A stretch of 64,000 nucleotides of DNA. Origin: Terriglobia bacterium. Its GTDB lineage: Bacteria; Acidobacteriota; Terriglobia; Bryobacterales; UBA6623. Within the stretch, counting starts at the first letter, position 1, and each line of letters begins with the position of its first letter. The stretch spans positions 1-64,000 of the forward strand of contig VXMF01000005.1 in the NCBI GenBank assembly GCA_009841225.1, in the 5' to 3' direction. The translations under genes and the position numbers were made by a program. The notes below the pieces were generated by a model, which saw only the letters and a list, made by a program, of their open reading frames with translations, was not told where the DNA came from and searched no databases. Below, in pieces: positions 36,011 through 44,905 of the stretch.

Positions 36011-37525
36011 ATGCAGTCCGCTTTAGCGAGCGATTCTGGCGAAGGCAAGAAGCGCCAAGGGGTGATCCCTGCGATGGCGGCAACCTGCGCCCTGCTGCTG
36101 TGCCCCGTGCACGCCCATGCGCAAGCGGCCAGGGCCAGCGGCCCGAATGTCCTGTTCATCAGCGTCGACGACCTCAACGACTGGATCGGACCGCTGGGCG
36201 GCCACCCGCAGTCTGTTACGCCCAACATCGACGGGCTTGCGCGGCGCGGCGTCACGTTCACGCGCGCCTACTGCCAGGCGCCATCGTGCAATCCGTCTAG
36301 AACAAGCCTGATGACAGGACTCAGGCCGTCGACCTCGGGCGTGTACAACAACGGCGATGTTTGGCGCAAGGCCTTGCCGGACGCGGTCACGCTGCCGCAG
36401 CACTTCATGCTGCACGGCTACGAAGTGCTGGGCGGCGGCAAGACCTTTCACGGACCGCAGAACGAGGCGGCATCGTGGGAGGCGTACTTCCAGTTCAAGG
36501 GCTTCTTGCACCCTCCCGGCAAGCCGGTGAACGGCATCCCCAGAACCGGCCACTTCGACTGGAGCGGGCTCGCGGCCAAGGCAGCCGAGACCGAGGACAC
36601 GCGCTTGGCCGCTTGGGCCGAGCGCTACCTGAGCGAAGAGCATTCGCGGCCTTTCTTTCTGGCAGTCGGCTTTTACCGGCCGCACCTGCCTTGGTACGTC
36701 CCGCAAGAACACTTCGACCGCTTTCCCCCTTCGCGCATCGAGCTCCCGCCGACGCTACAGGGCGACATTGACGATGTACCCAAGTCGGCATTGCGAAGTT
36801 TCCGCGACCACGACAACGTCACCAAGTACGGGGAATGGCGCAAGGCGGTGGCAGGCTACCTCGCCTGCATCAACTATGCCGATACCAACGTCGGGCGGGT
36901 GCTCGCGGCGCTGGACAGCGGCCCGCACGCCGACAACACGATCATCGTGCTGTGGAGCGACCACGGATGGCAGCTCGGGGAGAAACGCCAGTGGCGCAAG
37001 TTCACCCTGTGGGAGCGCTCGGCGCGGGTAGTGATGATGCTGGCCGGGCCCGGAGTGGGAGCGGCTGGTCGCAAGAGCGGACGCACCGTCGAGCTGCTAG
37101 ACCTCTACCCGACATTGGTCGACCTCTGCGGCCTTCCCGAGCGTCCAGAACTCGACGGCCGCAGCTTGCGGGCGCTGCTGGATGATCCGGACGCGAAATG
37201 GGACAAGCCCGCGATCACCAGCATCGGCCCGGACAAGGTCTCTGTGCGCACCGAGCGCTGGCGCTATAGCAAGCACGCGGACGGGGAGGAACTCTACGAT
37301 CACCACGCCGATCCGTACGAGTGGACGAACCTCGCGGACAAGCCTGAACATGCGGACGCGAAAGCATCGCTCGCACGCCTGCTGCCCAAGAATCCGAGCC
37401 GCAAGCAGATGGTGCGGTACCCAGACCTGCCCGAAGCGCAGCGTCGCTTGGTGGAAGTACCCGAGGGCCGATTCCGCAAGTCCGATCCTTCCAACTACGT
37501 TCCGCTACGAGAAACCTTGGACTAG
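36011..37525 (+). CDS. Sulfatase, iduronate-2-sulfatase-like
   Basis: Protein of 504 residues from the ATG at 36011; a further in-frame ATG at 35975 is possible. A hydrophobic export segment (MAATCALLLCPVHAHAQA) lies at about residues 22-40. The catalytic motif CNPSR begins at Cys93. The opening NVLFISVDDLNDWIGPLGGHPQ and the segment FFLAVGFYRPHLPWYVP are characteristic of the iduronate-2-sulfatase branch. WSDHGWQLGEKRQWRKFTLWE carries further active-site residues. A role in removing 2-O-sulfate from uronic acids is possible by family; it is not proven. Confidence 0.9.
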   Translation: MQSALASDSGEGKKRQGVIPAMAATCALLLCPVHAHAQAARASGPNVLFISVDDLNDWIGPLGGHPQSVTPNIDGLARRGVTFTRAYCQAPSCNPSRTSLMTGLRPSTSGVYNNGDVWRKALPDAVTLPQHFMLHGYEVLGGGKTFHGPQNEAASWEAYFQFKGFLHPPGKPVNGIPRTGHFDWSGLAAKAAETEDTRLAAWAERYLSEEHSRPFFLAVGFYRPHLPWYVPQEHFDRFPPSRIELPPTLQGDIDDVPKSALRSFRDHDNVTKYGEWRKAVAGYLACINYADTNVGRVLAALDSGPHADNTIIVLWSDHGWQLGEKRQWRKFTLWERSARVVMMLAGPGVGAAGRKSGRTVELLDLYPTLVDLCGLPERPELDGRSLRALLDDPDAKWDKPAITSIGPDKVSVRTERWRYSKHADGEELYDHHADPYEWTNLADKPEHADAKASLARLLPKNPSRKQMVRYPDLPEAQRRLVEVPEGRFRKSDPSNYVPLRETLD

Positions 37526-37529
37526 CGCA

Positions 37530-37535
37530 TATAAT
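37530..37535 (+). promoter_or_regulatory. Consensus -10 (TATAAT) before the 37597 gene
   Basis: Perfect TATAAT just after the sulfatase stop. A 17-base spacer gives a poor -35 (ACGAGA). It would give a leader of about 55 bases ending in the AGGAGG ribosome site of the next gene. Confidence 0.4.
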
Positions 37536-37596
37536 CGGAGCAGCCTCAACGCAGGGCCGCTCTGGCGGTGCAGCGTACAGGCCGCAGGAGGCGGCA

Positions 37597-38391
37597 ATGA
37601 CTGTTACCAGGAGAGAGCTGATCGCGCTCGTATCTGCGCTGCCAGCCTTCGCGAAGCTGGAAGTTCTCAGCGCCAAGGTCACGACCATGTTCGACTCGCC
37701 CGGGCCCAAGCCGAACGGCCTGCAGGCTACTGACGATGGATTGTGGATCTTGGATCAGGGCGACAACCGCGCCTATCTGGTCGACTACAGCGACGGCAAG
37801 GTCCTCAGGCAGCTTGAGACCGACACCAAATCGGGCAGCGGGATCACATTCGACGGCAGCGCACTGTGGACTGCCTCGACCTACAGCCGCGAAATCTTGA
37901 AGATCGATCCGCAGACCGGACGGACGCTGGCGCGTTTCGACTCTCCGGGCTCCGGCGTAGTGGCCTGGACCCAATCCCGCCGCAGCCCGCTGGCACCGCC
38001 GCCTAAGCCGGTGGACGCAGCGCGCCGGCCGCCGGCGCGGAGGAACGCGACCGGAGCCCACGGCATGGAATGGCGCGCGGGCAAACTGTGGGTTTCCGTC
38101 CCGCCCGCCCAGATGATCTACAGGATCGATCCGGAGCGATTCCAGATCGAGAAGCAGTTCCCCACGGCCGGCGACCGCCCCCACGGGCTGGGCTGGGAGG
38201 GCAAGTGGCTTTGGTGCGTCGAATCGAACGACAATGCCATCTACCGCTTCGACCCCGAAACTGGCGAGACTAGCGCCAAGATCCAGCTCCTAGACACCGA
38301 CCCCCTGCCGCACGGGATGACGATTCGCGATGGCTGGATGTGGTATTGCGACGACGTGGGAGTCGTCTGTCGCCTCCGTCTGAAAGCCTAG
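37597..38391 (+). CDS. Vgb/SMP-30-like beta-propeller protein
   Basis: Protein of 264 residues with a strong AGGAGG ribosome site. The N-terminus (TRRELIALVSALPAFA) may be a short export signal. The rest consists of propeller blades: PNGLQATDDGLWILDQGDNRAYLVD, LWTASTYSREILKIDPQTGRTLARF, LWVSVPPAQMIYRIDPERFQIEK and LWCVESNDNAIYRFDPETGE. It resembles streptogramin-lyase-type and glutamine-cyclotransferase-type propellers, which are mostly uncharacterised. A Pro/Arg-rich insert lies at about residues 128-150. No function can be assigned. Confidence 0.78.
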   Translation: MTVTRRELIALVSALPAFAKLEVLSAKVTTMFDSPGPKPNGLQATDDGLWILDQGDNRAYLVDYSDGKVLRQLETDTKSGSGITFDGSALWTASTYSREILKIDPQTGRTLARFDSPGSGVVAWTQSRRSPLAPPPKPVDAARRPPARRNATGAHGMEWRAGKLWVSVPPAQMIYRIDPERFQIEKQFPTAGDRPHGLGWEGKWLWCVESNDNAIYRFDPETGETSAKIQLLDTDPLPHGMTIRDGWMWYCDDVGVVCRLRLKA

Positions 38392-38451
38392 GGGCCTACA
38401 GGCCCTCCCCGCCGAAGCCAATCGGCGAACGTTCTCGGGTGGGATCGCCGC

Positions 38452-39711
38452 ATGAACCAATTGCTCATCCAGAAGCTGCTTGACTCAGGGCTGTCTGAGA
38501 GGGCAGCTCACCTCACGGCCGACTCGCTGGAAATCCTGCTGATCGGGTGCATCGCCTGGCTTGGGCGCTTCATCTGCCTGAAGGTGGTAGTGCGGGCAGT
38601 GCGCAAGGCCGCATCGAAGACCGAGTCCACTTGGGACGACCGGCTGGTCAGGCGACGGGTCTTCTCACAGCTCTCGCACCTAGTCCCAGCCCTGATCATC
38701 TACCTCCTCGGGCCGCAAGTGCTGATCTCTCCCGGGCTCTCGACCTGGGTCATGCGCGGCGCAGAGCTATACGCGTTGGCGGCACTGCTGACAACCGCGA
38801 TCCGTGTCTTGACGGTGGGACGAGAGATCTACGAGGAGGAATACGAGATCGCGCGCCGCTTCCCGATCCGGGTGTACGTGCAAGTGCTCAAGATCTTGCT
38901 CGTCGTCGGGGCAATCATCCTCGGCGTCTCGATTGTCACCGGCAATTCCCCGTTGCTGTTGCTGAGCGGCCTAGGCGCCATGATGGCGGTCATACTGCTT
39001 GTCTCGAAGGACAGCCTGCAGGGGCTTGTTGCCGGCATCCAGCTGGTGAGCAATGACATGGTCCGCCCCGGAGATTGGGTGGAAGTCCCCCAGCACGGAG
39101 CTGACGGTGATGTGGTCGAGATCACTCTGCACACCGTGAAGGTGCAGAACTGGGACAAGACCATCGCCACGGTGCCGACCTATGCCTTGATCTCGGAGGG
39201 CTTCAAGAACTGGCGCGGCATGGCAGAGTCCGACGGGCGGCGGATCAAGCGCTCGATCTTCCTCGACGTGTCGAGCGTGCGATTCTGCCAGCCAGAGATG
39301 ATCGAGCACTTCAAGAGCATCGAGATCCTGCGCGACTACGTCGAACGCAAGGAAGCGGAGCTCGCCGAGCACAATCGAGCCCGCGGGATCAACGAAGCCG
39401 TCGAGGTCAACGGGCGCAGGATGACGAACGTCGGCGTCTTTCGAAACTACCTGGCGGCCTATCTGTCAGCTCATCCGATGGTGAACTCGAGCATGACGCT
39501 GATCGTGCGTCAGCTGCAGCCCACGCCGCAGGGGCTGCCATTGGAGGTGTACGCGTTTATCGCGGACAAGCGCTGGGCAGAGTACGAGGCGATCCAGTCC
39601 GACATCTTCGACCACATCTTCGCGGCATTGCCGCAATTCGGCCTGCGAGCCTTCCAAGCGCCCAGCGGCGAGGACGTCGCCAAGGCCGCGGAGGCCGTCT
39701 CGGCGGGTTGA
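38452..39711 (+). CDS. Mechanosensitive ion channel, MscS family (YbdG/MscM-like)
   Basis: Protein of 419 residues. Several N-terminal membrane spans precede the pore-lining helix and beta-domain: LLLLSGLGAMMAVILLVSKDSLQGLVAGIQLVSNDMVRPGDWVEVPQHGADGDVVEITLHTVKVQNWD, then TVPTYALISEGFKNWRGM. The length and the insertion around residues 290-330 (EAELAEHNRARG) fit the YbdG branch of E. coli. It would release solutes during osmotic downshock. It lies alone on the plus strand, convergent with the ThuA-like gene. A short GC hairpin (38392-38405) lies upstream. Confidence 0.92.
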   Translation: MNQLLIQKLLDSGLSERAAHLTADSLEILLIGCIAWLGRFICLKVVVRAVRKAASKTESTWDDRLVRRRVFSQLSHLVPALIIYLLGPQVLISPGLSTWVMRGAELYALAALLTTAIRVLTVGREIYEEEYEIARRFPIRVYVQVLKILLVVGAIILGVSIVTGNSPLLLLSGLGAMMAVILLVSKDSLQGLVAGIQLVSNDMVRPGDWVEVPQHGADGDVVEITLHTVKVQNWDKTIATVPTYALISEGFKNWRGMAESDGRRIKRSIFLDVSSVRFCQPEMIEHFKSIEILRDYVERKEAELAEHNRARGINEAVEVNGRRMTNVGVFRNYLAAYLSAHPMVNSSMTLIVRQLQPTPQGLPLEVYAFIADKRWAEYEAIQSDIFDHIFAALPQFGLRAFQAPSGEDVAKAAEAVSAG

Positions 39712-39728
39712 GTTCCGATCCCGCCCAG

Positions 39729-40928
39729 CTAGCGGAAGTCGGCCGGCACCACGGCCCGCTGCTCCCAATACTCGGGGGGATGGTTGTTGAACCTTGTGGG
39801 GCTGTACTCGCCGACGAGTTCAGACGCCACGCCGCCCTCCGGGATTGCGGACTCCTCCCCCAGGGCCCAGAACACTGCATTGAGCAGCATCTTGCGGACG
39901 CCGGCCTCGAGCAGATCGGTTGACGTTCCCAGCGTGGTAGAAAACGCCCGGCCCTGCGGTCCCCCCGGGAGCTGATAGCTCTTGGTCCAGGCGACCGGCA
40001 TCATGGGGTCGTTCTTGCCTTCGACCGGCTGGCTGTCGTCCGGCCGCATGCCGTAGAGCGCGTCCTCCTCGTCATACTCCCCGGCCCGGGCCATCACTCT
40101 GCCGTACACCAGCGGCATCGAATCGCCGGGCAGCGGCAGGCGGACCGTGTACACATCGGCCGCGCTCCAGACCGAATCCGGGTCGACGCCCCTCAGGATC
40201 GGGTGGTCCGCAGAATCGGCGGCGATGACGCCCTTGGCAGATTCGTGCTTGTGCCTGCCATGGTGGGCCACCCAGCGCTCGCCGACCACCAGCCTGCCGA
40301 AGCCGTCGCGCCATTCCTGCATCGGGCCGGTATAGCCGTCTCCGTAATGGTCGAACGGCCCCCAATCCTCAGCCGGGACGTCGGGCAGGGGGACAGAGTC
40401 GGGGTCTTCCGCTCTGCGGGCGGCGCGCAGGTAGCCCAAGATCTGCTTGTGCAACTCCGGCTGAGGCGCGAAGGCGTGCGTGGCCGTGCGCAGCGCGACC
40501 ACCGGCTTGCCAGCCATCAGGAAACGGTCGATCGGCTCCATCTGCTCGGCGGGCAGGACGCGCCAGCGGGTCTGTATGAACATCAGATCCGCGTCGTCCA
40601 AGTGCTCAGTGCCGGGGATGTTGGTGTTGACGTGAGGGTTAACGATGCCGGATTCAGGATCGACCGCAAAGAGCACCGTGCAACGGAAGCCATGGTGCTG
40701 CGACAGCATGCGCGCCAGTTGCGGAAGGCCTTCCTCGGACCGATACTCTTCGTCGCCGCCAACCAGCACAATGTGCCTTCCCTGACCGGCCCCTTCCCCG
40801 CCCTCGTACTGCACGAGGTACGGGGGAGTCTCCTGCGGAGCGGACTCGCTTGACGCGGAGTCTCCGCCACCGCAAGCCCAGAGGAGAGCGAAGCAAAGCG
40901 ACGCGAGGATGCACTTGTGAATCGACAT
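39729..40928 (-). CDS. ThuA-like (trehalose-utilisation) lipoprotein
   Basis: Protein of 399 residues. The lipoprotein signal ends in the lipobox LLWAC. The ThuA-like class I amidotransferase fold is visible: HIVLVGGDEEYRSEEGLPQLARMLSQHHGFRCTVLF, LDDADLMFIQTRWRVLP, and the C-terminal KMLLNAVFWALGEE. Proteins of this type occur widely in Planctomycetes and Acidobacteria near sugar-degradation genes, and their reaction is unknown. It is a single gene downstream of the rho region and convergent with the MscS gene. Confidence 0.85.
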   Translation of the reverse strand: MSIHKCILASLCFALLWACGGGDSASSESAPQETPPYLVQYEGGEGAGQGRHIVLVGGDEEYRSEEGLPQLARMLSQHHGFRCTVLFAVDPESGIVNPHVNTNIPGTEHLDDADLMFIQTRWRVLPAEQMEPIDRFLMAGKPVVALRTATHAFAPQPELHKQILGYLRAARRAEDPDSVPLPDVPAEDWGPFDHYGDGYTGPMQEWRDGFGRLVVGERWVAHHGRHKHESAKGVIAADSADHPILRGVDPDSVWSAADVYTVRLPLPGDSMPLVYGRVMARAGEYDEEDALYGMRPDDSQPVEGKNDPMMPVAWTKSYQLPGGPQGRAFSTTLGTSTDLLEAGVRKMLLNAVFWALGEESAIPEGGVASELVGEYSPTRFNNHPPEYWEQRAVVPADFR

Positions 40929-41010
40929 GATCTCGCCTGTCAGTTTATCCCAAGAGCTACGGGTGAACGCGGAGTCTGGCGCCTGCTGGCGATTCCGCGA
41001 CCTTCACGCG

Positions 41011-41418
41011 CTAGCGCGTCAGCGGAAAGTACGGCCGGTAGCGTTCCGGCAACCGGATCATCTTGCCGTGCGAATCCGTGACGACGTGGAGCGTTTCGCC
41101 ACAGGCGAGCAATTCGCCGTCCCGCAGCATCTCGTACGCGAAGCGCACGCTGCGCGACCGGCTCTCGGTCACCCAGCAGACCAGGTCGACTTCGTCGTCG
41201 AAGCGAGCGGGGGCGCGGTACTGGCAGCGCGCCTCGGTCACCGAGAGAAACGCGCCGTCCTTCCGCTCCATGTCGCGGTACTCAAACCCGGCGTGTCGGC
41301 AGTATGCGACGCGCGCAACCTCCATCCAGACCAAGTAGTTGGCGTAGTACGCCACGCCCATCTGGTCGGTCTCGGCGTAGCGCACCCGGATCTTGGTGCG
41401 GGACCTGCCGCCCGTCAT
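41011..41418 (-). CDS. Acyl-CoA thioesterase, 4HBT (YbgC/FadM) family
   Basis: Protein of 135 residues from the ATG at 41418, only 4 bases after the rho stop, so it is probably co-transcribed with rho. The hot-dog-fold motif VRYAETDQMGVAYYANYLVWMEVAR contains the catalytic Asp in the D-x-x-G-x-x-x-x-x-x-Y pattern of this family, followed by ARCQYRAPARFDDEV. It hydrolyses acyl-CoA thioesters. The exact chain length is unknown. Confidence 0.88.
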   Translation of the reverse strand: MTGGRSRTKIRVRYAETDQMGVAYYANYLVWMEVARVAYCRHAGFEYRDMERKDGAFLSVTEARCQYRAPARFDDEVDLVCWVTESRSRSVRFAYEMLRDGELLACGETLHVVTDSHGKMIRLPERYRPYFPLTR

Positions 41419-41422
41419 CAAG

Positions 41423-42670
41423 TCAGCTCTTCATCGACGCCAAGAACTCTGCATTGCTGCGCGTCTTAGAAATGCGGTCCAACAGCAATTCCATGCATTC
41501 GACAGTACCGAGGTTGCTTGTGACCTTGCGCAAGACCCACACCCGTCTCAACGTCTCTTCGTCCAGCAGGAGCTCTTCCTTGCGAGTCCCGCTGCTGTGT
41601 ATGTCGATGGCGGGGAAGGTGCGCTTGTCCACCAGTTTCCGATCCAAGTGCAGCTCCATGTTGCCCGTGCCCTTGAATTCCTCGAAGATGACCTCGTCCA
41701 TGCGGCTGCCGGTGTCCACCAGCGCTGTCGCGACGATCGTGAGCGAGCCGCCCTCCTCAATGTTCCGAGCCGCGCCGAAGAAGCGCTTCGGCCTCTGCAG
41801 GGCATTGGCGTCGACACCGCCGGTGAGAACCTTGCCGGACGAGGGAACGACTGTGTTGTATGCCCGCGCCAGACGGGTGATGGAGTCCAGCAGAACGACC
41901 ACGTCGCGCTTGTGCTCGACCAGCCGCTTGGCCTTCTCGATGGCCATCTCGGCCACTTGCACATGGCGGGTCTGGGGCTCGTCGAAGGTGGAGCTGATGA
42001 CCTCTCCCCTAACCGAGCGCTGCATGTCGGTGACTTCTTCGGGCCGCTCGTCGATCAAGAGCACGATCAAGGTGACGTCCGGATGGTTCGCAGTGATGGA
42101 GTTGGCGATAGACTGCAGCAGCATCGTCTTGCCCGTTCGCGGCGGTGCCACGATCAAGCCGCGCTGGCCCTTGCCCAAGGGAGTGATCAGGTCCATCACG
42201 CGCCCGCTGTGGTTTTCCTTGACAGTCTCCAGGCGCAGCTGCTCCTGCGGGTAGAACGGCGTGAGGCTGTCGAAGTCGATCCGCTCCCTCGCCTCGTCGG
42301 GATCGGCGTGGTTGAGCGCACCGACATTCGTGAGCGAGAAGTAGTTCTCGCGGTCGCGCGGCATGCGAGCTTCGCCCTCGACCGTATCCCCGTTTCGAAT
42401 CGCGTAGTCATATACCAGTTGCGGCGACACAAAGACATCGTCACGCCCTGGCAGGTAGTTGTAGATCCGGGAGCGCAGGAAGCCGAAGCCCTCGGGCAGG
42501 ATCTCCAGCACGCCCTCGACCCCGAGCATGCCGTCCTCATCGACCTGCGACTTCAGGATCCTGAAGATCAGATCTTGCTTCCGAAGTCCGCTGACATCCT
42601 CGATATCGAGGTCGACAGCCATCTGAGTGAGAGACTCGATGTCCTTCTGATGCAGTTCGCCTATGGTCAT
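41423..42670 (-). CDS. rho: Transcription termination factor Rho
   Basis: Protein of 415 residues, a usual length. The Rho_N domain starts [14 protein letters not shown] with [12 protein letters not shown], then an RNA-binding cold-shock domain ([22 protein letters not shown]-type segment [19 protein letters not shown]). The ATPase has Walker A APPRTGKT (Lys181), Walker [17 protein letters not shown], and the conserved [22 protein letters not shown]. The frame stays open upstream to 42946, but that stretch is unlike Rho and is rejected. Rho terminates transcription by unwinding RNA-DNA hybrids. Confidence 0.96.
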   Translation of the reverse strand: MTIGELHQKDIESLTQMAVDLDIEDVSGLRKQDLIFRILKSQVDEDGMLGVEGVLEILPEGFGFLRSRIYNYLPGRDDVFVSPQLVYDYAIRNGDTVEGEARMPRDRENYFSLTNVGALNHADPDEARERIDFDSLTPFYPQEQLRLETVKENHSGRVMDLITPLGKGQRGLIVAPPRTGKTMLLQSIANSITANHPDVTLIVLLIDERPEEVTDMQRSVRGEVISSTFDEPQTRHVQVAEMAIEKAKRLVEHKRDVVVLLDSITRLARAYNTVVPSSGKVLTGGVDANALQRPKRFFGAARNIEEGGSLTIVATALVDTGSRMDEVIFEEFKGTGNMELHLDRKLVDKRTFPAIDIHSSGTRKEELLLDEETLRRVWVLRKVTSNLGTVECMELLLDRISKTRSNAEFLASMKS

Positions 42671-43052
42671 GGGGGAGAACGCAGCCTCGCTGCAGGCGCG
42701 CTTTGGGACTGCTCCGCGAGACGGAAAGTCCCTAGCAGGCACGAGCCTGCCGAGCTCTCTCAGCATACCGTAGCGGGGTTTGCCCCAGCAAGCGGACTGC
42801 GGTCCGCAACCAAGCCACCATTCGTCGCTCACGGGTCGTCCTTGCGACCGCAGCCGGAGGAGGAGGCAGTGTACGAGGAGAGCAAGCGAAGAGCTATGCG
42901 TCTGTGGCTGGCAGCCTAAGTGCCGCAAGAGCGCATCGCACAGCAACCGGTGTCGCTTCTGAAGGTGGAGCGGACCGGTCAGCAGAGAGGCAGAACTGCT
43001 GATCTACTCAGTCATTTCTTCTGAAGAATCAGTATGCCTGCACAATTAACAC
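42671..43052. other. Intergenic region between rho and the AbrB gene, with rho leader hairpins
   Basis: 382 bases without a recognised gene. On the minus strand it forms the rho leader. Three inverted repeats are visible: GCGGAC/GTCCGC (42792-42807), GGGG/CCCC (42775-42786), and GCAGGC/GCCTGC (42735-42750). They may fold in the leader; none has a T-tract. No convincing promoter was found for rho. TTCTTC/GAAGAA near 43016-43028 is a small palindrome before the AbrB gene. Confidence 0.4.
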
Positions 43053-43277
43053 ATGGAAGTCGCCAAGATCACCTCGCGTGGCCAGACAACGATTCCCAGG
43101 AGGATCCGCGAGGCGGCTGACCTAAGCAAAGGCGATGTGATCGCGTTCGAGGTCGAGGGCGATCATCTGGTGGTACGCAAGGTGATGCCGGGGCAGGACA
43201 ACTACGCCATGGGCCTGTCCAAGATCTTGAACGAGTGGATTTCTCCCGAGGACGAAGAGGCTTGGCGTGACCTCTGA
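43053..43277 (+). CDS. AbrB/MazE-like antitoxin (SpoVT-AbrB domain)
   Basis: Protein of 74 residues. The swapped-hairpin AbrB DNA-binding domain is clear: AKITSRGQTTIPRRIREAADLSKGDVIAFEVEGDHLVVRKV. The C-terminal tail (LSKILNEWISPEDEEAWRDL) fits the toxin-binding part of MazE/PemI-type antitoxins. Antitoxins of this type repress their own operon together with the toxin. The expected MazF/PemK toxin is not intact downstream; only a 28-codon fragment is seen. Confidence 0.85.
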   Translation: MEVAKITSRGQTTIPRRIREAADLSKGDVIAFEVEGDHLVVRKVMPGQDNYAMGLSKILNEWISPEDEEAWRDL

Positions 43278-43353
43278 ATCATGCGATGTGGCCATCGTCC
43301 CTTCACAGGCCACCCATGGTGATGGCAACATACGCACGATCGTCGTGATATGA
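43267..43353 (+). pseudogene. Possible remnant of a MazF/PemK toxin gene
   Basis: A GTG at 43267 overlaps the antitoxin stop codon (43275-43277) by 11 bases, the usual antitoxin-toxin arrangement. It opens a 28-codon frame, translated approximately as MTSESCDVAIVPSQATHGDG... . CDVAIVPS resembles the DVVVVPF start of MazF-like toxins, then the frame stops at 43351-43353, inside the next gene's start. This is a weak, position-supported interpretation. Confidence 0.3.
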
Positions 43354-44807
43354 TCCGCTCGATGATCGGTGGCTGGACTTCGTCGAGTCAGTCGCCCCAG
43401 TTCAGCCGGCGCAAGCTGATGCGTTGCGCGATCACTGCGGCGGCCTTCAGTGCGCCTTCGCTACGGGGCAGCGGTCGAGCCAGGGATGCAGAGATCTTGC
43501 CCTTCGGAAACGGGGGCGGGATCAAGATGCTCTACGACGCCAGGCAGAGACCGCAAGCGGTCTGCCTGCGCGACACGGTCTTCATCGGATTCAAGGCGGG
43601 GGCCTCCCTGAGCCGGTCCGGCAAGGCGAAGACGAGCCCGATGTTGATCAGCTACGACCGGTCGAGTCGGCGCTTCTCCGCACCGTTGACGCTGGGCCGA
43701 GCGACCAGCGACCATCATCACGGCCCGGTCATATGGGCAGACCAGGAGGAGCACCTGCACGTTCTCTTCGGCTGCCACAAGACTCCGGGCACGCATCTGG
43801 TCGCCAAGCGTTCAGCGGATATGGGAAGCGACATCTCCGATTGGACCCGGGCGTCGGAGATTGCCCCGAAGCTCTCCTACCCGACCGTGTTCCGAATCCA
43901 CGGCAACAGGGAACTGATCTATTACCGCACTGACGGCCACGCGAGTTCTTGGACCTACCGAATCAGCGGCGACAACGGCAGGACATGGAGCGGGCCGGAA
44001 GATGACGTCACTGACTTGGACAGCCGCGGCAGGACCGAATGGTCCTCCTACCAAACCAAGCTTCCGAGCAAGGACGGCAGGCACCTGCACGTAGTGTTCA
44101 CCGACTATGACGACGTCAAGTCCAATGACCCGAAGCGACTGTTCAATGAACGCTACAAGCAGCCGGTGAGCAACGCGTGGAAATACAATCTCTCCTATAT
44201 CAAGGTTGACTTGGAGACGCATGCCGTCCGCACTGCGGACGGGGACGTCCTGAATACACCCATCGATATAGACCAAGCGGAGGAGAAGGCCCGGATCTGG
44301 GACACGGAAGGGCGCGGAGCCGGGGTACCGCCAGCGATCGCTTTGGACGAGAAGGGGGAACCCACGTTCCTGCATGTGCTGTCAGAGGGCGATCTGAAGA
44401 CTCATAACTACTACTACGTCAGGCGCGAGAACGGGCGGTGGACGCAGACTGCCATCTGCGAATCCAACCATCAGTGGAACAGCGGCCACATTGCCAGGGA
44501 CAGGGGCGGCGTTCTGCATGCCTACGTCATCGCCGGAGAGGGCTATCTGGACTCGCCGGGCGTCATGGACAAGCATGGCGGCGGCCGCCTCGAAGAGTGG
44601 GTCTCGGCGGACGGCGGGAAGGGTTGGAGAAAGCACCGAGACTTGATGCCGGACGGGAAGCAGTACGCCGGCTGGCGCTTCAACAATGTCCAGCCCGTGA
44701 CTCGTCCAGACGGTACGGCGGTCGAGGGGATGCTGCTCTTCTACGGATGGAATGCCGCGAACTCTCCGGGGGCGAGAGCCTTTCTGCTGCACGAGACCGA
44801 CCTGTAG
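43350..44807 (+). CDS. BNR-repeat (BNR_4) protein with polysaccharide-lyase-like active site, Tat-exported
   Basis: Protein of 485 residues. A twin-arginine signal (SRRKLMRCAITAAAFSAPS, from about residue 19) precedes a seven-bladed BNR-type propeller. The segment DHHHGPVIWADQEEHLHVLFGCH holds His123 and His143, 20 residues apart; Tyr177 and Arg193 follow 16 residues apart in SYPTVFRIHGNRELIYYR. These match the His/His/Tyr/Arg arrangement that I recall from ulvan lyases of families PL24 and PL25. A related neuraminidase-like or binding-only role remains possible. It is convergent with a sulfatase gene ending 99 bases away. Confidence 0.72.
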   Translation: MIRSMIGGWTSSSQSPQFSRRKLMRCAITAAAFSAPSLRGSGRARDAEILPFGNGGGIKMLYDARQRPQAVCLRDTVFIGFKAGASLSRSGKAKTSPMLISYDRSSRRFSAPLTLGRATSDHHHGPVIWADQEEHLHVLFGCHKTPGTHLVAKRSADMGSDISDWTRASEIAPKLSYPTVFRIHGNRELIYYRTDGHASSWTYRISGDNGRTWSGPEDDVTDLDSRGRTEWSSYQTKLPSKDGRHLHVVFTDYDDVKSNDPKRLFNERYKQPVSNAWKYNLSYIKVDLETHAVRTADGDVLNTPIDIDQAEEKARIWDTEGRGAGVPPAIALDEKGEPTFLHVLSEGDLKTHNYYYVRRENGRWTQTAICESNHQWNSGHIARDRGGVLHAYVIAGEGYLDSPGVMDKHGGGRLEEWVSADGGKGWRKHRDLMPDGKQYAGWRFNNVQPVTRPDGTAVEGMLLFYGWNAANSPGARAFLLHETDL

Positions 44808-44905
44808 ACGAGCCTCGCTGCGCCGACGTGAAGGCCTCGCGCCGGTTTGCCTTCGATCAGCGCCGAAGTTGAGCTTGGTCTACCAAGCACGTCGGGGTCG
44901 GCGAC

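Noticed and set aside
38392..38405. Hairpin GGGCC/GGCCC before the MscS gene as terminator
   Set aside because: Short stem and no T-tract, so termination cannot be supported.
42671..42946. N-terminal extension of Rho
   Set aside because: The translated stretch is Leu/Ser/Cys-rich without similarity to Rho extensions, and 42670 gives the standard Rho_N start.
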